NCBI GenBank assembly: GCA_958369755.1
Contig: CATXJC010000052.1
Coordinates: 1-11,398, forward strand
Direction: 5' to 3'
From: an uncultured Prevotella sp.
GTDB lineage: Bacteria; Bacteroidota; Bacteroidia; Bacteroidales; Bacteroidaceae
DNA: 11,398 nt
The translations under genes were made by a program, and so were the position numbers. The notes beneath the pieces are model-generated. The model was not told where the DNA came from. It saw nothing but the letters and a program-made list of their open reading frames with translations, and searched no databases. Positions 5,599 to 11,398 of this stretch are shown piece after piece (the stretch's first letter is position 1; every line of letters begins with the position of its first letter).

Positions 5599-7242
5599 TT
5601 ATGTTTTTATACGATAGAGAGTCCATCTTTTTTGTCCCTCAGCAGTAATTTTCAACTCCTCAATTAGTGATTTGATTTGAATTTGAATTTTACGTAAAGG
5701 AATCTCTTTACCTATTCGTTCATGAATATCTGTTACAGAGCAAGGCCCATAAATTTTAAGGTCCTCCATTATAAGTTCCTTCAATCTGTAATTTTCAATC
5801 CTCTTCAATGTAGTTTTCCCCTTGTATTGACTATCTTTCAGAACTCTAGGATCAACTTGATATTCTTTAGATTTCGAACGTTTATCGGTAGCAACCACAT
5901 ACCCTTTGTCTATCAAAGAATGTAACCAAGAGCGCAAGGCATCAGCATCTTTCAAATGAAGTAATTTGATGAGCCCTGTAGCCGTAATACTTTCATTTTG
6001 AGCAATCAGGCCTAGACAGATAAGCTGCTTTTGTTTAAAAAGCATATTTCTCTCAGCATGATCAATAACCTTTATCATCTCCTGACTTATAATTCGACGA
6101 TCAATTCTAACCTTAACCCAATCTTCACCTTCTTCTACATAAGGGACAGTCTTGCCATTAGACAACAATGTTTCATACATCATATCATATCCAGAACCTT
6201 CCCGCTCCATCAGGTGCAAAGCATAGAAGATTCCCGCCATGTGTTCGTTTCGTTTTTTGGTGCTATGAAGAATATTCTCCACAGTTATTCCAAGTGGTAA
6301 CCGACCAGGATTAACTATCTCCATATATTCCGGATAGATATTGATGAATATATCACCACGAATGGTATAAGGCCTATGAACAAGAGCGTTGGATATCAAC
6401 TCTCTTATAACACTCTCTGGATATGCAGGTATATTACGTCTGAACATTCCATCGCTGATTTCTGAACTTTCGCGCCATTCAGGAACCTCATTCCAAATTT
6501 CATTTATCTGCTCATATGGAGTCTTGCTAAAATCATCCCATAACCATTTATTAACTTTGTCCCCATATGAATCATATTTAATTACTTGAATCACAGGGGC
6601 ATTCATAATTCTTCCTCTTTGTGTCTGCTTGCCTATAAATAATACACCTAACTGCGTCATCTTGTCAGAATCAGCATCAGTCATATAATAATAATCCAGC
6701 AATTCTTTTACATCCTTCTGTTTTACAAAAGAAGAGACACGATCAGAATGCTTGATAAGATACAAAAAATTATTCAGTTTCTCCTCATCAGCATCATGCC
6801 AGCTGAAAGTAGAAATTATATCCTCCCAGTTCAAACATCCTTTATCTGCAGCCAGACGAGCAATATCTTCCGACCCCACAGGCATACTATTATCACCTAT
6901 ACGAATATAAATTTTACCGGAAGAAGTCACCGCAATAGCACTAGGGTTTCTCTGAATATGAAGGCGTACAAATTCTCCTCCATTCTCTGCAATAATGATT
7001 TCTGCTGAAATACTAACCCCATGCGTTAATCCGGAAATTTTATTCACTATAATCGTAGGAAGTTCTTCTGGAATAACCTGTTCTTTAGGAGGTAATGTTT
7101 CTCCGTCTTCTATTCCTATATCCATACAACCACCCTGAGCATTACTAAAAGCAACACAATCCTTGGCTAGTTCAGGAAAATCAGCCTTTTTCCCAAAAAC
7201 CGTCATTAACGACTTAGCATCATATATCGAATTTTCTTTCAT
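5599..7242 (-). CDS. AlbA_2 (Schlafen-like) and GHKL ATPase domain protein
   Basis: A 547-residue predicted ATP-binding protein. Residues about 15-125 are an AlbA_2 domain with the signature GGCMDIGIEDGETLPP (37-52) and GKIYIRIGDNSMPV. Residues about 270-380 are a GHKL-type ATPase region with RELISNALVHRPY (280-292, the N-box), NPGRLP (311-316) and EREGSGYDMM. Two winged-helix-like segments follow: about 395-465, and 490 to the end. This architecture is widespread in Bacteroidetes and archaea. It is often labelled as an ATP-binding or RecG-related regulator, and it occurs in defence islands. The N-terminal ExxEFK motif often seen in AlbA_2 is not evident. It is the last gene of the cargo operon, 11 bp after the 465-aa gene. 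It could be a nucleic-acid sensor or a transcription regulator of the operon; which of these is unresolved. Confidence 0.85.
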   Translation of the reverse strand: MKENSIYDAKSLMTVFGKKADFPELAKDCVAFSNAQGGCMDIGIEDGETLPPKEQVIPEELPTIIVNKISGLTHGVSISAEIIIAENGGEFVRLHIQRNPSAIAVTSSGKIYIRIGDNSMPVGSEDIARLAADKGCLNWEDIISTFSWHDADEEKLNNFLYLIKHSDRVSSFVKQKDVKELLDYYYMTDADSDKMTQLGVLFIGKQTQRGRIMNAPVIQVIKYDSYGDKVNKWLWDDFSKTPYEQINEIWNEVPEWRESSEISDGMFRRNIPAYPESVIRELISNALVHRPYTIRGDIFINIYPEYMEIVNPGRLPLGITVENILHSTKKRNEHMAGIFYALHLMEREGSGYDMMYETLLSNGKTVPYVEEGEDWVKVRIDRRIISQEMIKVIDHAERNMLFKQKQLICLGLIAQNESITATGLIKLLHLKDADALRSWLHSLIDKGYVVATDKRSKSKEYQVDPRVLKDSQYKGKTTLKRIENYRLKELIMEDLKIYGPCSVTDIHERIGKEIPLRKIQIQIKSLIEELKITAEGQKRWTLYRIKT

Positions 7243-7253
7243 TTTTCAAAATC

Positions 7254-8651
7254 CTATAGTTTTTTAAATACTTCTACCATCCCATTGTAAGCAGAATCAT
7301 TGTAAGGCTGTTTGCAAGGGTTCGTATAATCCTCGAAACTAGACTTTGCAATTTTTGCGAATCCCTTTACTTCCTCATACTCTTTTAAAGTAGGTCTTTT
7401 TATAACCCCAGCATCTATGGCAGCCCTTACAGGCATAGCCAGATCCTTAGGCTTCTTTTTTACCGATTGATATTCCCTAATCTTAGAAAGAATAACATCA
7501 GTTTGAGAAGGTTCTTTTACAAAAGGACACCCAGGAGAGGTTAAATCTTCTGTTGATGAATAATTATCAAACCATCCTTCAGGATATTTTACGTCTAACC
7601 TATATTTATCTGCATTACCTTTAAGTATATCTTCGATAATACAAATCTTGTCAAGCGTATAGAAGAATAGAGTTTCTTCTTCCTTTGTTAAACCATTAAG
7701 ATGATGCATAAAATATTTGGCAACGTGTTCGATTCCATCTTTGTATTGCATACGTTGCATCCAACTTTTACCGAGAGTGGTTTCTCTAAAGCTAGTAATC
7801 AGATTATTGCGTTCTTCTTGCAAAACTTCAAGATTGAGCGGAGATGGAGACTCATCCAATATATCCTTTATTTCAGGCAAAGAGTCCTCATACGACATAA
7901 ACAAACGATAGAGAAAAGCAATCTGTTCACATCCTTTAGGATAATTAGAAGTCTTAGGCTGTACAGAAATAAAAAAATTAAGCCGACTGTTATATTCTTC
8001 AATTAGGCTCCCAATAAACATATTTACAAAATTCCTTATACTTTCATCAGCCATATTGTATTCTATTTTACCACAAGCAGTATCAATGAACTGAGGTGAA
8101 TCCAACGTATAATGATCAAAAGCTTCCTGACCTAAAATTTCCCTTAACATGGCACTGTAAATAGGAGATTTCAGAACTTCTCTCACATTTGGCCAGTTAC
8201 CTTGGCGAACTATAAGACATTTGCTCTCATCAAGCAGATACTTAGAATAATCAACTTTAGTACAACGTGGGCAGATAAAAGAGAGTAATTCAGCATCGTG
8301 TCTTAGTTTAGTCTCAATATTCCACATTTTCTTAACAAAAAAATAGAGCGAGGCTATGAATTCTAAACTCTCTGTTTGAGTAAAGAATAATTCTGCATAT
8401 GATTTCAGAAAGTCCAAATCTTCTATTTTTACATACAAGAGTTTTTCTTCATAATCTTTTTCTTCGGAAACACTCTTGCGACGACAGAAAGTTTCATATT
8501 TCTGTTCATAAGAATGTACCTCTTCTGTTTCAAATCCCAAATGAACATAATAAACATCACAAAACATTCTCCAATATTTCTGGTGAAGTTTGGTGATGTC
8601 AAATATCATTGACTGTGTTTCTGTCAAGGGCATAAAACTACTCATAGGCAT
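7254..8651 (-). CDS. Unrecognised 465-aa protein of the PmeII operon
   Basis: I do not recognise this family. It is a soluble, mostly helical 465-residue protein with no signal peptide or membrane span. Residues 1-120 are aromatic-rich helices. CPRC at 127-130 is a single cysteine pair that would need partners such as Cys145 or Cys193 to bind zinc. The last 80 residues (VILSKIREYQSVKKKPKD, then AAIDAGVIKRPTLKEYEEV and SSFEDYTNP) look like a separate basic C-terminal domain that may contact DNA or a partner. No methyltransferase motif (DPPY/NPPY or FxGxG), P-loop or nuclease motif is visible. The start is ambiguous between ATGs at 8651, 8645 and 8633. It sits between the endonuclease and ATPase genes (64 bp and 11 bp gaps), so it probably works with them. 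Confidence 0.75.
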   Translation of the reverse strand: MPMSSFMPLTETQSMIFDITKLHQKYWRMFCDVYYVHLGFETEEVHSYEQKYETFCRRKSVSEEKDYEEKLLYVKIEDLDFLKSYAELFFTQTESLEFIASLYFFVKKMWNIETKLRHDAELLSFICPRCTKVDYSKYLLDESKCLIVRQGNWPNVREVLKSPIYSAMLREILGQEAFDHYTLDSPQFIDTACGKIEYNMADESIRNFVNMFIGSLIEEYNSRLNFFISVQPKTSNYPKGCEQIAFLYRLFMSYEDSLPEIKDILDESPSPLNLEVLQEERNNLITSFRETTLGKSWMQRMQYKDGIEHVAKYFMHHLNGLTKEEETLFFYTLDKICIIEDILKGNADKYRLDVKYPEGWFDNYSSTEDLTSPGCPFVKEPSQTDVILSKIREYQSVKKKPKDLAMPVRAAIDAGVIKRPTLKEYEEVKGFAKIAKSSFEDYTNPCKQPYNDSAYNGMVEVFKKL

Positions 8652-8715
8652 AAATGATTTTTATAGGTTTACAGAATTATCTATTGTTTTAGAACTATAT
8701 AGGCAAAATATGGGT

Positions 8716-9429
8716 TCAGAGAATCAAACAACATTCCTGCTTAATTTCTTCTGCAATCTCCTCAATTGGGGCTTGTATGAGTTCGCTCCCTTCAAAATCT
8801 CCCAAATCAAGAACTTCTCCCATTGCCTTGAGCAGACGAGCATAAAAGTTCTTATCTCCCGTAAGATGCTGCCAAAAATCAGAACCACACAACACAGGAT
8901 AATGTGTAGCTATCGTCTTATAATAATCAGAAAGATTATCTTTCTCACCATATAAAACTCCTACTACGAGATCCTCAAACTGTAAGTCTAAACTTGGCTG
9001 GCTTATAAGAGGTTTGAAATGACAGAGAACAGAGGCAATATCATCCTTGTTTATCGTTTTGACTCCTGCCTTGAACTGACAGAATTTACGGCGACCATCA
9101 ACAGCATCAACAAATTCGAAATCAATACCATCAAAATTGGATGCTCCTCCGGTAACTTCCTGAAGCAGGGAAACTAATGACTGAACATTTTGTTCGTTAC
9201 TTGCATCAATAACCTTATCATATATATATGGATAAACTAAAGCCTTAGCTAAACCAATAATTTGAGAATCTTCCTTTATGAATGCTGCAAGATAGTTGAT
9301 TAGAAACGGATTTATATCAAAGCTACTCAGATGAAGCTTATTCAGATTCTTCAAATGATTAGGAATGATAATAGAACGGAAATATTGCTTTCCACTTTCT
9401 ATAATTGCTTGTTTTTGCTGTTCTGTCAT
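8716..9429 (-). CDS. PmeII-family type II restriction endonuclease homologue
   Basis: A 237-residue protein that I recognise from its family-wide pattern: FRSIIIPNHLKNL near the start, INPFLINYLAAF (39-50), then the nuclease core GIDFEFVDAVDGRRKFCQFKAG (101-122) followed by TINKDDI, DLVVGVLYGE (153-162) and FWQHLTGDKNFY (185-196). The core reads as a PD-(D/E)xK site with Asp103, Glu105 and a Gln118-x-Lys120 variant in place of ExK. Expected activity is Mg-dependent double-strand cleavage at a specific site; the specificity is not predictable here. Its length is typical, so it looks intact. No cognate methyltransferase is adjacent. It is the first gene of the three-gene operon, with a likely promoter at 9485-9492. 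Family assignment is from memory of the motifs, not from a search. Confidence 0.83.
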   Translation of the reverse strand: MTEQQKQAIIESGKQYFRSIIIPNHLKNLNKLHLSSFDINPFLINYLAAFIKEDSQIIGLAKALVYPYIYDKVIDASNEQNVQSLVSLLQEVTGGASNFDGIDFEFVDAVDGRRKFCQFKAGVKTINKDDIASVLCHFKPLISQPSLDLQFEDLVVGVLYGEKDNLSDYYKTIATHYPVLCGSDFWQHLTGDKNFYARLLKAMGEVLDLGDFEGSELIQAPIEEIAEEIKQECCLIL

Positions 9430-9460
9430 TTCCTTATATATTAAATTTTATATTTATAGC

Positions 9461-9475
9461 CTGCTTTTATAGCAG
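9461..9475. other. Small hairpin in the PmeII leader
   Basis: CTGCT and AGCAG flank the five-base loop TTTAT. The hairpin lies between the predicted promoter and the endonuclease start codon, about 30 bases ahead of the ATG, so it would be part of the mRNA leader. It is too weak to be a terminator. Confidence 0.35.
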
Positions 9476-9484
9476 AATTGCCTT

Positions 9485-9492
9485 CAAAGGTA
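9485..9492 (-). promoter_or_regulatory. Bacteroidetes-type -7 promoter element for the PmeII operon
   Basis: The minus strand reads TACCTTTG, an exact TAnnTTTG match, 56 bp before the endonuclease ATG. The -33 position, about 20 bp upstream, reads TGTA within an inverted repeat (9511-9548), and no good TTTG is present. It would drive all three leftward cargo genes. Confidence 0.55.
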
Positions 9493-9510
9493 CAAAATAA
9501 TTGCGAAACA

Positions 9511-9548
9511 TCTACATTTTATTATAAATATTAACACAAAAATGTAGA
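9511..9548. promoter_or_regulatory. Operator-like inverted repeat at the PmeII promoter
   Basis: TCTACATTTT (9511-9520) is exactly repeated in inverse at 9539-9548, with 18 bases between. The first arm covers the expected -33 region of the promoter at 9485-9492. A dimeric regulator bound here would control polymerase access. Controller proteins often act this way in restriction systems, but none is encoded in the window unless the winged helices of the ATPase serve that role. Confidence 0.45.
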
Positions 9549-10035
9549 AAAAGACTTACCTAGGGATTTTAACCTTTTATACAAGAAAATGAGTATAAAA
9601 GCTGATTATGTAAATAATGCTTACCGCCCAAAAATAGAGCAATATTAAAGGAAGAAACTATGCAAAGGATAATGATATAAAACATACTTAGGATAGCCAT
9701 GTTCGATATTTTTACTCTTCTATATAAAGAAGCAAAAGAACTGATATCAAAGTGGTTTTATAGATTTCCAAAGGGAAAAACGCAAAAATGCTCTTCCTCA
9801 CATCAATTCATGCTCCAAAGAAAGAGCATTTATGGCAGAAATGAGAGTGAAGGGAAGGCGAAAATGGGGCAAAGAAGCAACGATATTGTAGGAAAAGGAC
9901 GCTGACATATGTAGCTTATTTCTATACATTTACACACAGATAAAAATATATAATGGCTTATTATAAATCATTAATGCAGAACAAATTACAAGTACAGTAC
10001 TAGCATTAAAAGAGTATTAATTAAAGCCTCAGAAT

Positions 10036-10195
10036 CCGGTCATTAATGCCCGGTCATTTTCGGTCATTAAGGTTTTCGGGGGGCGAAAAAGAGAGCTATA
10101 ATATAATATTAAAATATTTAATATATATTATAGGGGCTAAATGACCGGAAGTGATTTTTCTTAATGACCGATAATGACCGGTCACTAATGACCGG
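10036..10195. repeat. Iteron cluster C: 160-bp symmetric inverted iteron element
   Basis: The arms 10036-10071 and 10160-10195 are inverted repeats matching at 33 of 36 positions. The left arm has CGGTCAT at 10037, 10051 and 10061 (spacing 14 and 10). The right arm has ATGACCG at 10164, 10174 and 10188 (spacing 10 and 14), a mirror image. One extra ATGACCG is at 10141. In the centre, 10096-10133 is a purely A/T palindrome except for its terminal C and G, with 18- and 17-base arms that differ by one indel. The perfect 10-bp palindrome TGACCGGTCA lies at 10175-10184. Iterons beside an AT-rich unwinding-type segment resemble a plasmid or phage origin; an operator array is the main alternative. 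Confidence 0.85.
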
Positions 10196-10288
10196 ATGCA
10201 GCCCGTTGCCATGAATCTCTTCACCTACTCTCGAAAGGCTCCATTTCACAAGATTCCGGAAAACTGAATTCAAGTTGCCGGAAAAGTA

Positions 10289-10319
10289 TTGCTTCCTACA
10301 GCGCTTTTTCGTACCTTTG
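10289..10319 (+). promoter_or_regulatory. Promoter of the HU gene
   Basis: TTG at 10289-10291 and TACCTTTG at 10312-10319 are separated by 20 bases, the spacing expected between the -33 TTTG and -7 TAnnTTTG elements of Bacteroidetes promoters. Transcription should start near 10325, giving an unusually long leader of about 165 bases that carries the direct repeats of cluster D. Confidence 0.68.
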
Positions 10320-10357
10320 CACCAGCAATCGAAAGAAAGCTATCTTGTACCTAAAGG

Positions 10358-10420
10358 CGGTCATCTATGAAGACCGAGACAGGGAGCAAAAGATGACAGG
10401 CGCCGGTCATCAATGAAGAC
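10358..10420 (+). repeat. Iteron cluster D: direct repeats in the HU leader
   Basis: CGGTCATCTATGAAGAC (10358-10374) is repeated as CGGTCATCAATGAAGAC (10404-10420), 16 of 17 bases identical, with starts 46 bp apart. Both begin with the iteron core CGGTCAT but extend into ATGAAGAC, which the other clusters lack. They lie inside the predicted HU transcript, so they may act as RNA or DNA elements in autoregulation. Confidence 0.72.
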
Positions 10421-10488
10421 TCTGAAAAGGACAAGAAAAAGCATCTGGGAAATTGTGATTTAATAAACTCTTTAAAGCATAACATAGT

Positions 10489-11163
10489 ATGATTAATTAC
10501 AGCATCGTAATGCGTAGCGTGAACGCAAATCTTCTGGAAATCAACCAGGCTAAGTCACGCATCAACCAGGCAAAGAAGGAGGGTACAACCCCTGACCCAA
10601 AGGACCTGGAACTCGTGAAGACTGAGAAGCAGAATGCTTTCGCTATCTCACAGTACACCGACATCATGACCATCGAGAAGTTTGCCAAGCACATCACCTC
10701 TCATGGCAGTGTTTATTCGAGAGCCGACATCAGCGCCATCCTCTACATCGCCGTAGACTGCATGCGTGAGATGTTGCTCGAGGGCAAGAAAATCCGTCTG
10801 GGCGATCTTGGTGATTTCTCTCTCCTTCTCACCTCAAAGGGTGCCGAGGATGCCGACAAGTTCACCGCTCAGAACATCACTGGTGTGAAGGTTCAGTGGG
10901 AGCCAGGTCAGGAGTTCAAGAACCTTCGTGATGACGCCGAGTTCAACCTCGTAGCCAGCCGCAGTGCTCAGGCAGCCGTTATCAAGGCGATTAAGGAGGG
11001 TAAGACCAACGTTGACCTCAACGCGCCAACTACTCCGGATAATACGCCAGGCGGTTCTACCCCAGGTGGTTCAAACACCGGTCAGACCGGCAGCGAAGGC
11101 CAAGGCTCTGAATCAGGCGGCGGTACTACCGGCAAGGACGATACTGGCGACGGCCTTGAATAG
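10489..11163 (+). CDS. HU-family DNA-binding protein with glycine-rich tail (HU-HIG type)
   Basis: A 224-residue protein beginning MINYSIVMRSVNAN, the usual start of the Bacteroidetes HU-HIG group. Residues about 1-135 give an HU-like fold: helices around TIEKFAKHITSHGSVYSRADISA, a second helix (AVDCMREMLLEGKKI), then the beta core IRLGDLGDFSLLL and GVKVQWEPG. Unlike classical HU there is an insert of about 30 residues after the first helix. The final 48 residues (177-224) form a Gly/Ser/Thr/Pro-rich, acidic-ended disordered tail with TPGGS repeats. These proteins bend or bundle DNA; the tail may control self-association. Here it could organise the adjacent iteron element. Codons are GC-richer than in the cargo operon. 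It is transcribed divergently from the cargo and followed by the smalll gene 96 bp on. Confidence 0.9.
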   Translation: MINYSIVMRSVNANLLEINQAKSRINQAKKEGTTPDPKDLELVKTEKQNAFAISQYTDIMTIEKFAKHITSHGSVYSRADISAILYIAVDCMREMLLEGKKIRLGDLGDFSLLLTSKGAEDADKFTAQNITGVKVQWEPGQEFKNLRDDAEFNLVASRSAQAAVIKAIKEGKTNVDLNAPTTPDNTPGGSTPGGSNTGQTGSEGQGSESGGGTTGKDDTGDGLE

Positions 11164-11168
11164 CCCAA

Positions 11169-11210
11169 GGATAGACTGGCTAGGGTGCTAGCCCCTAGCC
11201 CAGCCTATCC
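11169..11210 (+). terminator. Long hairpin after the HU gene
   Basis: GGATAG...CTGGCTAGGG pairs with CCCTAGCC..AGCCTATCC across a short loop, with two small bulges, giving a very stable GC-rich stem five bases past the HU stop. An A-run, not a U-run, follows, so it is not a standard intrinsic terminator. It may protect the HU mRNA 3' end or separate HU expression from the smalll gene. Confidence 0.5.
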
Positions 11211-11221
11211 GCCCACAAAAA

Positions 11222-11256
11222 ATTCAACATTCAACACTCAACATTCAACATTCAAA
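11222..11256 (+). repeat. Tandem ATTCAAC heptamer repeat, five copies
   Basis: Five consecutive 7-base units read ATTCAAC, ATTCAAC, ACTCAAC, ATTCAAC and ATTCAAA. They end four bases ahead of the smalll start codon (11260), so they occupy its translation initiation region. Copy number could change by slippage and so alter the spacing or structure of the leader. Confidence 0.85.
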
Positions 11257-11259
11257 AAA

Positions 11260-11355
11260 ATGAAAGCGAACACTTGGAAAACAATTCTTCAGATAGCCAT
11301 CAGCATTCTGACCGCTATCGCTACTACGCTCGGAGTAACGAGTTGCATGGGATAA
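11260..11355 (+). CDS. smalll family protein (31 aa)
   Basis: A 31-residue peptide, MKANTWKTILQIAISILTAI followed by ATTLGVTSCMG. It matches the Bacteroidales 'smalll' family, whose members start MK-NTWK, contain one hydrophobic helix (about residues 8-28) and end near TSCM. It is a predicted single-span membrane peptide; the function is unknown. Members are typically found right after HU-type genes and beside amidase genes, as here with HU upstream. A holin-like or toxin-like role for such a short helix is possible but not shown. The ATG is preceded by the ATTCAAC repeats instead of a Shine-Dalgarno site, as is usual in the phylum. Confidence 0.88.
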   Translation: MKANTWKTILQIAISILTAIATTLGVTSCMG

Positions 11356-11363
11356 AGAACATG

Positions 11364-11392
11364 GAGTCTACCTTATTATAATAAGCAGACTC
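11364..11392 (+). terminator. Hairpin after the smalll gene
   Basis: GAGTCT (11364-11369) pairs with AGACTC (11387-11392), and the interior CTTATTATAATAAG is itself a perfect palindrome, so the whole forms one nearly continuous stem. It starts eight bases past the smalll stop and is probably the end of the HU-smalll transcript or an mRNA-stabilising structure. The window ends before any U-run can be judged. Confidence 0.45.
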
Positions 11393-11398
11393 AATCAT

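Larger units (their letters stand above)
9430..10035. other. AT-rich intergenic region upstream of the PmeII operon
   Basis: About 600 bases hold the operon leader, promoter and inverted repeat (9430-9548). After that there is very AT-rich sequence in which I see no convincing gene, RNA or repeat. An open frame at 9699-9905 (+) encodes 68 basic, low-complexity residues without a recognisable motif or promoter and is probably chance or a gene remnant. The stretch may include the right edge of the inserted cargo, before the first CGGTCAT at 10037. Confidence 0.5.

Noticed and set aside
5599..9429. A complete type II restriction-modification system
   Set aside because: No methyltransferase motifs (DPPY/NPPY, FxGxG) occur in either neighbouring protein, so only the endonuclease half is supported.
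9699..9905. Open reading frame of 68 codons (+) in the AT-rich gap
   Set aside because: Low-complexity basic composition, no recognisable domain, no TAnnTTTG promoter upstream and no partner gene. It most likely arises by chance or is a remnant.
5465..10420. CRISPR array based on regularly spaced repeats
   Set aside because: The repeats are only 7-17 bp, occur in both orientations, have spacings of 10-46 bp and no unique spacers of uniform length. No cas genes are present.
10964..11191. Second-frame open reading frame overlapping the HU C-terminus
   Set aside because: An Arg/Pro-rich shadow of the glycine-rich tail coding region, with no independent start signals.

Overview
The window looks like chromosomal DNA of a member of the Bacteroidales, most likely Prevotellaceae (Segatella/Prevotella-like). 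Three things point there. Promoters fit the Bacteroidetes TAnnTTTG -7 motif instead of -35/-10 boxes. There are no obvious Shine-Dalgarno sites. Several families are typical of this order: a smalll protein, an HU protein with a glycine-rich tail, a BT4734-like/DUF3987 protein and a DUF3127-like OB-fold protein. The assignment comes from reading the sequence and was not checked by any search.

Layout. Positions 127-456 (+) encode a small exported CxxC heavy-metal-associated protein, closed by a strong convergent hairpin (492-516). From there to about 5.4 kb lies a leftward gene set, given in transcription order: a 96-aa unknown (5283-4993), a DUF3127-like SSB/OB-fold protein (4835-4557), a 136-aa unknown (4448-4038), a large BT4734-N/DUF3987 primase-helicase-like protein (4025-1521), a DUF5675 protein (1388-963) and a T7-lysozyme-type amidase (921-520). 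At the right edge, rightward, are an HU-HIG-like DNA-binding protein (10489-11163) and a 31-aa smalll protein (11260-11355). Between these two halves sits an AT-rich leftward three-gene operon: a PmeII-family restriction endonuclease homologue (9429-8716), an unrecognised 465-aa protein (8651-7254) and an AlbA_2/GHKL ATPase (7242-5599). It looks like defence cargo inserted between the halves of the conserved module. No methyltransferase is visible.

The most unusual non-coding signal is a family of ATGACCG iterons (reverse complement CGGTCAT), found only in the intergenic regions. They form four clusters: 1422-1504, 5465-5504, 10036-10195 and 10358-10420. The third is a roughly 160-bp symmetric element. 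Its two 36-bp arms match at 33 of 36 positions as inverted repeats, each arm carries three iterons with mirrored 14/10 and 10/14 bp spacing, and the centre is an AT-only palindrome. Together with the primase-helicase-like and SSB-like genes this resembles a replication origin or a nucleoprotein-assembly site. It could equally be a shared operator set for the module.

Working model (inference): a recurrent Bacteroidales chromosomal cassette combines replication-type proteins, an HU-like architectural protein, a tiny membrane protein and two phage-lysis-like enzymes, organised around a shared iteron sequence. Its divergent intergenic region has taken up a restriction-endonuclease/ATPase defence-like operon.
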